Below are positions 27,099 to 36,874 of a stretch of DNA of 64,000 nt, piece by piece. Within the stretch, counting starts at the first letter, position 1, and the number at the start of each line of letters is the position of its first letter. Source of the DNA: Hamiltosporidium tvaerminnensis (lineage: Eukaryota; Microsporidia; Dubosqiidae); assembly GCA_022605425.2 (NCBI GenBank), contig CM061253.1, forward strand, positions 124,001 through 188,000. Reading direction: 5' to 3'. A program made the position numbers and the translations under genes. Below the pieces are notes generated by a model, which worked only from the letters and a program-made list of their open reading frames with translations, was not told the origin of the DNA and made no database searches.

Positions 27099-27407
27099 TT
27101 ATTTCTTCATGTAGGAAAAAAATCCAGAATGCATACCTAAGATTGCTGGAGTTCCATTGATGCATATTGATCTAGCAAGTTCAATTGTAATAGATAGTCT
27201 AATTAAAATCTTTTTGCAATGAAAATAGCACTTTCGTGGCTTACAAAATAAAAATTTGCCCGTCATTTTTCTTTCTTTTGCATATCGCATGTATATCAGC
27301 AGTTTCTTGCAATTATCAACATCTTTGGCTCATCTAATTATATCTTTTTTAGCTCGTTCCTTCCCTACGAATGAAAGACAATCAAAGAATAAATCATAGC
27401 TTCGCAT
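27099..27407 (-). pseudogene. Unassigned coding relic with Cys/His cluster
   Basis: From an ATG at 27407 the minus strand reads a protein-like sequence (MRSYDLFFDCLSFVGKERAK) with one TGA near 27330. It continues as MRYAKERKMTGKFLFC, then KPRKCYFHC, and ends FFSYMKK at 27099. The spacing C-x4-C-x3-C with a His could be part of a zinc ribbon. The composition is much less AT-driven than the surroundings. I do not recognise the family; a decayed transposase or gene is possible. Confidence 0.3.
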
Positions 27408-27589
27408 AGTTATAGGCGTCCCAAAGACATTATCTTATGATTGGTTAAGTTTCGGCCAACGTAATCTCATTAATTAGACTTTTTATTTTATATCTCGTCG
27501 TTTCATCAATTTAGATACTTGATTTAAAATATAGAATATTATTTTTTTTGTTTTTAGTTGTTTAAAACAAATTCCTATTTACTTGGAGG

Positions 27590-28310
27590 ACTCGCATGAG
27601 AATTTAGTTTCAATGTTTTAAACACAATATATAAAACTCAATTATAGTCCTCTTTAAACCCTCCCGAGATTTGATTTTCACTCGCACTTTCTTTTTTGGT
27701 CAAAAAATCGTTTCCGAGTCTTTTTGTGCTGTATCGACTGAATGAATGTCTCTGTTTTTTCACGTACTTGCGTTTTTTTTAGCATACATATTACTGTATT
27801 TTAGCCCAATAAACCTCAAGTTTATGACATGAGCGATCATCTCACAACCAATTTAAATACAAGATTAAATTTATTAGCCAATTAAAGACTATGATTCTCC
27901 GGTTTTTACATTTTCAACTATTTGAGATGAATCTTATGAAGGTATTTCCACTTAGATAAGCGTACTTAATTTTATTTCTTATAAAAACTAAGAATATCCA
28001 ATAAATTATTACAAATTTGAATCGGTTTTAATCACTTCTTCTTCAACATTTTTTCATTGTACCTGTTTCAAGAACTTCTCGGACAGTGTGAATTAAATTT
28101 CGTTTTGTAAACTTAAATTTATATCTATTTAGTGAGAGTAAATGTATGTTTTCCCCACTTCGTTGTGCCACCTGCTCAGTAACATCCAGCCTTTTAAATT
28201 CAGATAATCAAATTATCTACTGGTTTACCAAAATGATTGCAGTGTAAACTTTCCATGCCTACTATAATAAATTTCTATACTGAATAAAGCTGAAAATTTG
28301 TCAAAATATA
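27590..28310 (-). pseudogene. Ancient R4/Dong-type LINE relic
   Basis: This stretch follows the C-terminal part of LINE copies 1 and 2 in order and orientation. TATCGACTGAATGAATG (about 27733) matches the region before the LINE tail. GAATCTTATGAAGG and ATTTCTTATAAAAAC (27930-27995) match the endonuclease core. AAACTTAAATTTATATCTATTTAG (near 28110) and CCACTTCGTTGTGCC (28159) match the segment around the YTRRHNEVVR residues. AAATTATCTACTGGTTTACC (28210) matches the zinc finger. The sequence has drifted so far that no frame survives. Confidence 0.6.
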
Positions 28311-28620
28311 ATCAATAACTATTTTTTTTCTTTTGGAATAACTCGAACGTCAACAAGTAATTATTATGACGCCTTAGAAAATTTATTCAAATATTTACCA
28401 AATTCATATATATTCAAATTTAAATGATATATCTTCTCCCATCCAAAAATTTAGAGTTAAATGAACTTTGTTCGTTTTAAACGTTTTTGTCTTTTGTTCT
28501 GTAAAAATACAGAATATAAAAAAGTAATGTTTCATTCGCCTAATAATCTATTTTGAATATTTATAGGCTTGAGCTGCGTAGTTCTTGTAGACAAAAAAAT
28601 TTCTTTGAAGTGATTTGTAT

Positions 28621-28847
28621 TCATTCATTCATCCTTGGCACTACAGCCCTGTGCGAGCCTTGGCCTCCCTTAGTAATATCGCCCACCGGTCTTTTTCCAG
28701 TGGGTTTGTTTACTTATCGGGTTTCGTAACAAGGTAGTTTTAAAGGGTGGGTTGTTAGCCCTACGCGCAACCTAACATGGAGGATCAGTCTTTTTTAGTT
28801 GCCTCTTACGACAAGCAGAGAATACTACAAGCCAATTCTGCACCCGG
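28621..28847 (-). mobile_element. SINE-like retroposon, copy C
   Basis: Third and best-preserved copy of the family, on the minus strand. It starts near 28847 (complement CCGGGTGCAGAATTGGCTTG) and ends with the complement of TCATTCATTCATCC. It is flanked by GAAGTGATTTGTAT at 28607-28620 and GAAGTGGTTTGTAT at 28848-28861, a 14-bp duplication with one mismatch. Duplication length and the GAAT-repeat tail are typical of LINE-mobilised retroposons. Length is 227 bp. Confidence 0.8.
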
Positions 28848-28861
28848 GAAGTGGTTTGTAT

Positions 28862-29603
28862 AGTAATAAGCATTTATAAATATTTTCTTCAAATTTCGCT
28901 CGAAGTTTTTTTCATACTGGTAATTTGTTTAAATTTTCTGTTCGTAATTCATTTGTGCGTTCTTTTTTCAAGAATTTTACCTAAAATGATTGCTTTTGTT
29001 TAAAGATTAGTATCAAACTTTCGATATGAAACAGAAAAGAAAATTTATATAAATATATTTATGAAATAATATATGAGTTCATTTATAAAGAACACATTGC
29101 TTTTCCCCCGTAATTTTCTAAATCTCACACTATTTACACAATATCTTTCTCGCTTGATATTAAAAGCGGTTTGCGTTTGTTTTTATGCAAGTTTTTAAGG
29201 GCCTACAGTTTAATTTGATATTCAAAATTTAAAATTTTAAAATCTAATTAAAATAAACATTGATTTCATTTAAATTGAAGTCAAGATTCTTTCTTTAAAT
29301 GAAATAATTCAATAAAAAAATTCAAAACTCAAATTTTACAATTATATTACTTTAAAAAACTCATTTGTCTTATTGTTTCATAAAGGAAAATGAATTTATA
29401 ACAAAAAATGATTTCATTTATACCAATAATTAGTATTAATATATTCAAAATGTATTATTATTCATTGTTGTCCAATTAAATATTAGGAAACCCTTTTTAC
29501 TAAACTAAAATTATCAATAAAAAAATACCTTTTTTAGAAAACCAATAAAAATAAAACTAAAAAAATAATAAAAATAAAACGCAAGGCATAAAAAATAAGA
29601 AGA
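28862..29603. other. Upstream region of the ARMC8-like gene
   Basis: AT-rich DNA leading to the start codon at 29604. No CCC-type motif is seen close to the ATG. Confidence 0.45.
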
Positions 29604-30833
29604 ATGCAACTTAAAGTAGAATATTTAAAAGAAATAAAAAACAGAATTATAGGTAATAAATTAGAGAAGATAAGATTATTTGAAGAGGGATTTATAACAA
29701 ACAATATTGAAAAATATAAAAATATGAAAGATTTAGAAATATTTAGTTTGTACAGTGAAATCTCATCGTTACTAACTACAATAAAAAATGATGAAATAAA
29801 CAAAACAATCAAAGAATTCAAAATTCATGAAATAATTTTTGAGAAAATTTATTTTATTTTAAAAAATTTTGATACTGAAAACAAAAAATATTTTTTGAAA
29901 CTGATTTCTGCATTTAGAATTATAATTGGTAATTTAATGCCACCAGTAAGTTTTTTAATGGTAAAAGTTTTAATAATAATTATTGAAAACAAAATTGAAT
30001 TCGATTTTGAATCTTCTTATCATAAAAATGAATTGTTTAGAATATTTGAAATAATTTCAGAAAATTTATCAATTTTAGGTATTTTTAAATCTAAAAAATT
30101 TATAAAAATTGTAAATCAATCAATTTTAGATAATTCATTTAATATTTTATATCTTTTACCATTCATTGAAAGAATAATTGATAAAGAAAATATTTTAACG
30201 ATAGATATGAATAATTTAGTAAATAGATTTTATAAATCGGATATTAGAGTTAAATTAAGAATTATTGAATGTTGTATTTATTGGCATTTAGTTTATGAAT
30301 CAATAAGAATTAAAGAAATGATGAGAAATAAAAGTTTAATTATAAATGAAGTTGATAATTTGTATGACAGAATAATGAACCTAAAAGATGAAGATTTAAA
30401 GGGATATATTTATTTTCAGAATTCTGTTTCTGATATCGAAAAAATTATTGAAAGTAAAAATTCTAATTTTTGTATTTCTATTAATAAACCAAATATTAAT
30501 AATTCAATAAATTCTAAGAATTTTTTTACTGAAGAATTTATTGAAGAAAATGATGGTTCGAATTTTTATGAAAAGATATTTTTTCAAGATATTGATTTTT
30601 CGATATCAAAAAAATTTGAAAATCAATTTTTCAATGTAAAAAATGATGATTTGACTGAATTAACTGATAATTTTGACTTGTTAGATTTTTCTGATCAAAT
30701 AGAAATGACAGAATCTTCTGTTCATCCAAAAGATTATAAACTTGATAAACCTATAATTGGAAGAAAAGGTTTAGAAAAATATTTTAAAATTCAAATGAAA
30801 GAAAAAAATACTGAAAAAACAAAAAAAAATTAG
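29604..30833 (+). CDS. GID5: ARMC8/GID5-like protein, N-terminal part
   Basis: A 409-codon frame from an ATG. The beginning (LKEIKNRIIGNKLEKIRL, residues 8-25) resembles the ARMC8 start, where a helix is followed by an IKN.VIGN..QK stretch. Residues about 40-280 are alpha-helical, as in armadillo repeats. Residues about 300-380 are acidic and Asn/Ser-rich. In yeast and animals this protein (Gid5/Vid28, ARMC8) is a scaffold of the GID/CTLH ubiquitin ligase and holds substrate receptors. The frame ends at TAG 30831-30833 right after an A9 tract. The next ORF, shifted by one base, begins 2 bp later and carries the rest of the family. Either a frameshift or real splitting into two polypeptides has occurred. 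Family assignment rests mainly on the second ORF. Confidence 0.6.
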   Translation: MQLKVEYLKEIKNRIIGNKLEKIRLFEEGFITNNIEKYKNMKDLEIFSLYSEISSLLTTIKNDEINKTIKEFKIHEIIFEKIYFILKNFDTENKKYFLKLISAFRIIIGNLMPPVSFLMVKVLIIIIENKIEFDFESSYHKNELFRIFEIISENLSILGIFKSKKFIKIVNQSILDNSFNILYLLPFIERIIDKENILTIDMNNLVNRFYKSDIRVKLRIIECCIYWHLVYESIRIKEMMRNKSLIINEVDNLYDRIMNLKDEDLKGYIYFQNSVSDIEKIIESKNSNFCISINKPNINNSINSKNFFTEEFIEENDGSNFYEKIFFQDIDFSISKKFENQFFNVKNDDLTELTDNFDLLDFSDQIEMTESSVHPKDYKLDKPIIGRKGLEKYFKIQMKEKNTEKTKKN

Positions 30834-30835
30834 AA

Positions 30836-32710
30836 ATGTTAAAAAAAATTTTAAATATGCTTTCTTCAATTCTGTTTATAGAAAGAGACAAATCTTTATT
30901 TTTACTTTCAAAATTGAGTCAAGAAAATGAAAACGTTCAAATGATTTGTGCTATTTTAAATTTTCCTGATCATTTAATTGATCTTTTTGTAGATATAAAT
31001 AGAAATAATGTAAGTTATGTAAGTGTTTTATATTCTATGTATGCCATTACATCTAAATGGGAAGAAAATAGAAGATCAATTTGTAAAAGTTTGGTGATTC
31101 CTACAATATTTGCAATTTTGAAAAATAAATTATCAGAAAAAAAATTTGATGAAACTTTTTTAGTAATTTTTTGTCTTTTAAAAAGTTTAACCCGAAGTGT
31201 CACATTTTTACGAACAGAATTACCGGAATATCGAATAATAGAAATTTGTTTAGAAACTCTTGAAAGCATTTACTTGGTAGATTTAAATAGAAAGAAAAAT
31301 TCAAGTCCTCGTAAAATGTATGAAATTATAGGACATGATAGTTGTCTCGATGGAATAAAAGGTAGATTTTTAGACAGTCAAGAAATTCTTAGTGTCAGTT
31401 CAACAACAATATCTAAAAAAGATAATTCTACTTTTTTTGGAAATATTAGTAATTCAAATTCGTCAAATCTTTCATTTTCTTCTTTAAATTCAGAATCTTT
31501 TGAAAATAAACTTACAATCAATGAATCATCAAATTCATTAAATTTACAGGAAAAGAATCACCTCTTAGAAATAAATACAAATTTTTCTGAAAATAAAAAC
31601 ACATTAGAAAGTCAAAACGGGAAATCAAATAAACAATTTTTAGATTCAAATGAATTAATTTCTATTGAAAGTGAAACTATTTCTAACGAAATACTAAGTG
31701 AAAAACCATTAGAAAGTGACAATTTAGTTGAAAATATTCTAGTGGCAATCAAAAAAGAAACTTTTTCTATTCTTTCAAATCTTTTATTAGAATTCGGAAA
31801 TTATAAAAACAAATTTATGGATAAAAACGGTTTAAAAATTGTTGTTCAAAAATCAGAAAATATCGAATTCAATTTATTTTTCCTTTTAAAAAACTTCCTT
31901 TACGAATCCAATTGGGATACAAAAACTTATTTTATAAAAAACACAGAACCAGATTTTTTTACAAAATATATAGGCGAGCCAACAGAAGATATTTACAAAA
32001 AAATAATTTCATGTTTTAAAAATGAAATTGAATTTGACAAATATTATATTAAATATCGTAAATTAGAAGATCCAGATATGATTTCACAAACCAATAATTA
32101 TTTAAACGATGATATTTCTTATATAGAAATTACAGGCCGTTCAAATTCATCTCGAAATAATGTATTTGAAAATTTAAATACATCAAAAGAAAAACCATTA
32201 AATTTTCAACAAAATATTCCAATTCAACTGAGTGTACCTGCAATGGAACAGTTAATGAATGTTTTAAGAAATCTTCTTTGTGGAACAAAAGAAGAGTTAA
32301 AATATATTTTTAGACGATTTAATTCACTTTTAAATTCTATTTTTTGTTACTTCAAAAAACTGACTTCACGTGTAAATCGATCTAATTTCCCAATAATTAC
32401 TCAAATTATTTATATTTTTGTCAATTTATCAGCCAACAATTTAAAATACAAAAAAATGATGCTTCACGATGAAATTATAGATGGAATCATCGAATTAACC
32501 AAATTTAAAAATAAAAAATTAGAATTAAGCATTCTCTGGTTAATAATCAATTTAAGTTGGAAAGAAGAAGAAGGAGTTAAAAACAGAATTAAAATATTAA
32601 AAATGAAAGGATTATTTAATTGGTTAAAGTTTTTAGAATACAACGATCCTGTTTTTACAGATAAAGTACAAACAGCCTTAGAAAATCTTAGTTTTTATGA
32701 ATCAAAATAA
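30836..32710 (+). CDS. GID5: ARMC8/GID5-like protein, C-terminal part
   Basis: A 624-codon frame from an ATG, 2 bp after the stop of the previous ORF. Residues 45-150 contain armadillo-like helices, including a LKSLTRSVTFLRTE block that matches the ARMC8 signature L.SLSRSV..LR. Residues about 185-310 are Ser/Asn-rich low complexity. Residues 465-624 return to armadillo repeats. The end (ILWLIINLSWKEEEGVKNR followed by a KVQTAL motif) fits the ARMC8 C-terminus, which reads W.I.NL.W.EEEG..R and then DK...AL. Together the two ORFs give about 1030 residues, longer than animal ARMC8 because of the insert. The family member would act in the cytosol or nucleus in a GID/CTLH E3 ligase. No other subunit is encoded in the window. 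Confidence 0.7.
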   Translation: MLKKILNMLSSILFIERDKSLFLLSKLSQENENVQMICAILNFPDHLIDLFVDINRNNVSYVSVLYSMYAITSKWEENRRSICKSLVIPTIFAILKNKLSEKKFDETFLVIFCLLKSLTRSVTFLRTELPEYRIIEICLETLESIYLVDLNRKKNSSPRKMYEIIGHDSCLDGIKGRFLDSQEILSVSSTTISKKDNSTFFGNISNSNSSNLSFSSLNSESFENKLTINESSNSLNLQEKNHLLEINTNFSENKNTLESQNGKSNKQFLDSNELISIESETISNEILSEKPLESDNLVENILVAIKKETFSILSNLLLEFGNYKNKFMDKNGLKIVVQKSENIEFNLFFLLKNFLYESNWDTKTYFIKNTEPDFFTKYIGEPTEDIYKKIISCFKNEIEFDKYYIKYRKLEDPDMISQTNNYLNDDISYIEITGRSNSSRNNVFENLNTSKEKPLNFQQNIPIQLSVPAMEQLMNVLRNLLCGTKEELKYIFRRFNSLLNSIFCYFKKLTSRVNRSNFPIITQIIYIFVNLSANNLKYKKMMLHDEIIDGIIELTKFKNKKLELSILWLIINLSWKEEEGVKNRIKILKMKGLFNWLKFLEYNDPVFTDKVQTALENLSFYESK

Positions 32711-33869
32711 AAAAAAACGAATTTTCATTAAAAAATATTTTTATTAATTATTTTTTAGTTAGAAATTAAGTAGACAAATTGGAGTTAAAATATTAGATTT
32801 AGCAATATATTGATAGTAAGAAACCCAAACAAGTTAAAATCTTTAAACTGAAAAACCCTTTGGATTTTTGTAAAAATATATTTAAATTACCATAAATAGT
32901 AAATTTTTATATTTTCTAAATATTTTAAAGAAATATTAAATTAAAATATTTTTAATTATTCTAATTCCTTCCTATCTGTAATAAATAGAATAAAAATTGT
33001 TTTTCTTCCTTCTATCAGAAGAAAACAAATGAATATTCATTTTTATATACGACAAGAACAGCCTACAAATATTTTTTAAAAAATTTCTAATACATATAAT
33101 AAGATTCACTCAATACATATATTCTTTACATGCTTGATTCATTAGAGATAAACAAGTAGAATAAAATCAGATTTTTATTTACTATCTTTAGAAATAACGA
33201 AAGTAACAAACAATATTAAAAACTTATATTAATAAAAAATTAATTACTTCTCGAGAAAAGAAATCTTTAAGATATCCTTCAAATTTCACAATCAGTAAGA
33301 TTCAATAGTTATTCATACTTTCAAGAAACAGAAAAAACTCATAAATATTACAATAAAATCGTTTTATATTTTCTATCTAAAACATTATTCATTCTTAAAT
33401 AAGCTAAAAAAATCAAAAAATAATTAAAAAATGATTATTACAAATATACAATGTAATCATTTATATATTTATTCTTAAGTCTTCCCAATTAGTAATATTA
33501 GCTTAATATTACCTTAATATATACTGTATTATTTAATTGTCAATTATATATTTTTATATCGCTTAATTAAATATAATTTAGATTATCATATATAATTATA
33601 AGTACTTAGATCTCAAGTCGTTTTTTAAAAAAATATTTTAGCAAATACTCAAAGTGTCTTCATCAAAATACAAATTAATTTTAATAATAACATATATAAA
33701 TATTTTAAATACTATTCAGATTAAAATATATGTAGAAGTATGAATTATCTTTTTTTATTATTTTGTTAAAATTTATATTTTAAGTCTTTTTTTAATCTTA
33801 AAAGCTCGGTCTTATTTATAAATAAAGTTTTATACTTATTTCATAGTATAAATTGGATAAAATGAGTAC
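32711..33869. other. Intergenic, nothing recognised
   Basis: Very AT-rich DNA after the ARMC8-like gene. No ORF supported. Confidence 0.5.
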
Positions 33870-34045
33870 CACGAGACATATAAGAATATATATAGATATA
33901 TATTAAGATATTTTAAGTCAAATAAAGACTTATTAAGATTGATAAGAATATATTAGGACAAATAAAGACATATCAAGATAGACAATAATATTATAAGATA
34001 GACGAGAATATCTAAAGATAGACAGGAATATATAAGAATATATAA
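33870..34045. repeat. Degenerate AAGATAGACAAGAATATA repeat
   Basis: Purine-rich units of about 18-24 bp with variants of AAGATAGACAAGAATATA and TAAAGACATATTAAGAT follow one another on the + strand. No coding potential. Confidence 0.55.
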
Positions 34046-34205
34046 TTTATCTTTTGCAAACAATATCTCTTTACAAAGAAATATTAAAAAAAGCTAAAAC
34101 TGTAATTTAAAATTAAAAATATTTCTTATGTTGCTATACAGAGATGCAAACAACGTAAAATTTATTATTTTAAACTTTTCAATAGAAATATGAAATTTAT
34201 ATAAG

Positions 34206-34280
34206 ATTTTTCGATCAATATACTTCCTTGGAATCAATATCATAATCCTTGCAATCAATATCATAATTTTTCAATCAATA
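34206..34280 (+). mobile_element. IS630/mariner end fragment beside LINE copy 2
   Basis: The stretch carries TCGATCAATATA, GGAATCAATATCATAATCC and TTGCAATCAATATCATAA. These are the iterated units of the left end of the transposon at 42396-43920, in the same orientation. It runs directly into the 3' end of LINE copy 2 (TTTAATAAAATTCTGG). It may be a solo end, or part of a transposon interrupted by the LINE insertion. Confidence 0.65.
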
Positions 34281-34508
34281 TTTAATAAAATTCTGGGTAA
34301 AAATATTTTTTACAACTTTACTATATTTTATTTCACCTCTTTTACCACTATTGTCTCTTCTTCCAAATCCGACTCTTCATTTATGTTATTGGTCGGTTCC
34401 TCTAAAGTGGTTCCTCCTTGTGAAATAAAAGGTGCTTTATTTTTTGGTTTAAAATTTTTTGCACCATCTTCCTATCTCTTCTCTTCTCTTAAAGGGGGTA
34501 TTGGTTCC

Positions 34509-35204
34509 TCATGCATCTCTGCTCTCATAATAACACCCATTGACGCTCTCTCCGCTCTCTTCGGCATTTAGTCCTGACTCAAGTCCTCTTCGTCGAACAA
34601 AGGAAATTGTTTCGACTGTTTTCTTAAGTACTATAGACTGAATGTATGCCTCTACATTCATGGGTATTTCTAGTCTTTTAAGATGAGATTTATGGTATTT
34701 TGTCTCAATACCGTCCCAGGTCATCACATAAGGGATTATCTCAACACTACACTTATAAATAAGACCTAACTCATTGGCTAGCAAGTCATACTTCCTGAGT
34801 TTTTCAGTTTCAACTATTTGAAGTGAATCTTAGGAAGTGATTCCTACTTCAATGAGTGTTATCTTATTCTTCTTCTTATCTAAAATAAATATGTCCGGTC
34901 TGTTATTCCGAATTTTAACATCAGTTTTAATTCTGGTGTCCACTATTATCTCTGCATACTCATTATCAAGAATTTCTTGAATTGAGTGACTCCTAATTTG
35001 TTTTGAAGACTTAAACTTATATCTATTTAGAAGAAGTAGGTGTAGGCATCTAACCACTTCATTATGCCGTCTAGTGTAATCATGGCCTAGCATTTTTTCA
35101 CATCTAGTTGCTAGATGATCTACAGTCTTACCAGACTTCCCGCAATGTTGACACAAACCATCTGCTCCCCAGAATACATTTCTATCCTGGATATAGCAAA
35201 ACAC
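34509..35204 (-). pseudogene. LINE copy 2: CCHC finger and endonuclease, split
   Basis: 34830-35204 carries the finger CQHCGKSGKTVDHLATRC and endonuclease core RPDIFILD/LIEVGI. It stops after GITS, where CAA has become TAA. 34509-34784 carries the next segment (MLANELGLIYKCSVEIIPYV). The acidic C-terminal tail is further displaced by frame errors below 34560. The single nonsense change in the endonuclease would truncate the protein just after its core. Confidence 0.8.
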
Positions 35205-35489
35205 AGCTTCATTGCGTGGCCTAATATTTCCTCTCTTTAGCCATCTTGAAGAGTCACTAACACTTACAAGCTCATTTTTCCTTGCATTATATAACTTTGA
35301 ATCGAGTTTTCGTTTTTCTATTTCGTTATATAGTTTTGAAAGTTGAGCTTCTTATAAACTTTTCTTAGTGACTTCTTCTACCAACCTGTACTTTACTTTT
35401 CAGAAGCCTTTTATTAGTGCAAGATGGGTTTTATTATTATTCTCCACCTTGAAGATTGCTGCTCGTCAAGTTGATATTTATTTACTTTT

Positions 35490-36647
35490 TTACAGACAAT
35501 CCAAGAGTTGCAGAAGCACATGTTCGCTTCGCAACTCAACACTATGCAGGCTTCTTTTAAGTTCTGCTTTAGGAAGGTACAAACGCTCTTTACATCCCGA
35601 GCGAAGATGTATTTTATTCTTCACTAAAACCACACGCAATACATCATCTAACTTAGAGAAGTCAGCCGGTTCAAGTCGAAGTACTCCTATGTGGTAGTTG
35701 ATTAACGATATCGCATGTTGATTGATTGCAGAAAATAAATTTTTTGCATTTAATCTAGTCTGACAAAGTCTTTCAACTCTTGATATAAGTTTGCTCTGTA
35801 CTTCTTCAAATGAGCTACGTGTTGGGATTCCTCTGCTATCTTCTATTATTCCTAAATATTTGTAAACACTAACACCTTCTAGAAGAGTAGCAGTATCTTC
35901 ACAACACGTATCATTTGTGGCTGAATTCTCTTTGTTAATCTCAAAGCCAATCACCTCTAAAAATTCCTTTGCCTCGCCTGTCATAGCACTCAATGTGGAG
36001 CTGTCTTTTGCAAGGAGCTTAAGATCATCAATAAACAAGAGATGATTAGTAGAATGGGATTCTGTATCTGTTTGTACTGTCACTTTTGTGTATTTTTCAT
36101 TAAGCTTTTGGCTTAATTGATCCATACACAACACAAATAACAAAGGTGACAAACTATCTCCTTGTAGAATCCCTCTTTCAATCTTCTTGCTCATGATTTT
36201 TTCAGGCCCTACTGATATATCAATTTTCCATTTTGATATAATTACCTTAATAAATTTCAGGATCCAATCAGGTAAATTAAGGTTTTCTATGCATTGAGTT
36301 AAATAAGCATGATCTATTGAATCATAAGCTTTTTTAACATCAATCCATGTTGCCTTAAGATTATTTGCATACTCTTTATTTAAGGCAATATTCAGTAGAG
36401 CCTGCTCTTTCGCTCCCTGCACACCTCTTACCGCCCCTAGTTGGTTCTCTGCAAGCAACCCTCGCCTTTCCACTTCAAGTTGAACGACTTTCGTTACACA
36501 CTTTGTCGTTAACTTATAGAGGTTGGACATACAAGTGATTGGCCTGTAGTCAGAGCCTCTTCGTGGAATTCCTTTCGGTATCAAATACAGAATCCCGCTG
36601 TAAAACCATTCAGCTTGAGGTGTTCCTTCTAAACATATAACTTTCAC
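35490..36647 (-). pseudogene. LINE copy 2: reverse transcriptase, 385 codons open
   Basis: This is the best preserved polymerase in the window. In order: SDYRPITCMSN (32-42), motif A WIDVKKAYDSID (101-112, catalytic D103), motif B QGDSLSPLLF (162-171), catalytic FIDD (205-208), YKYLGIIED, and the thumb with INQHAISLINYH. All three catalytic aspartates are present. The family copies its RNA at a nicked target site. The frame lacks the N-terminal fingers region and ends before the zinc finger, where stops intervene (around 35480), so the full protein cannot be made. Confidence 0.85.
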
Positions 36648-36874
36648 AATATCATAAATATATTTGTAAGAATTGTAAGTTTCTTAATAAAAAAATTGTA
36701 AATACCATCAATTCAAGCAGCTTTCCAATTAGGGAGCCAATTAATGATATTTACAAATTCATCAAGTGAACGAAACGTGGTCGGATGATTATATGATACA
36801 AATGGAATCAAATAATCATCATACGTGACTGTGTCATCATTTTTGTTCCACATTGTAGACCAAAAACTCACAAT

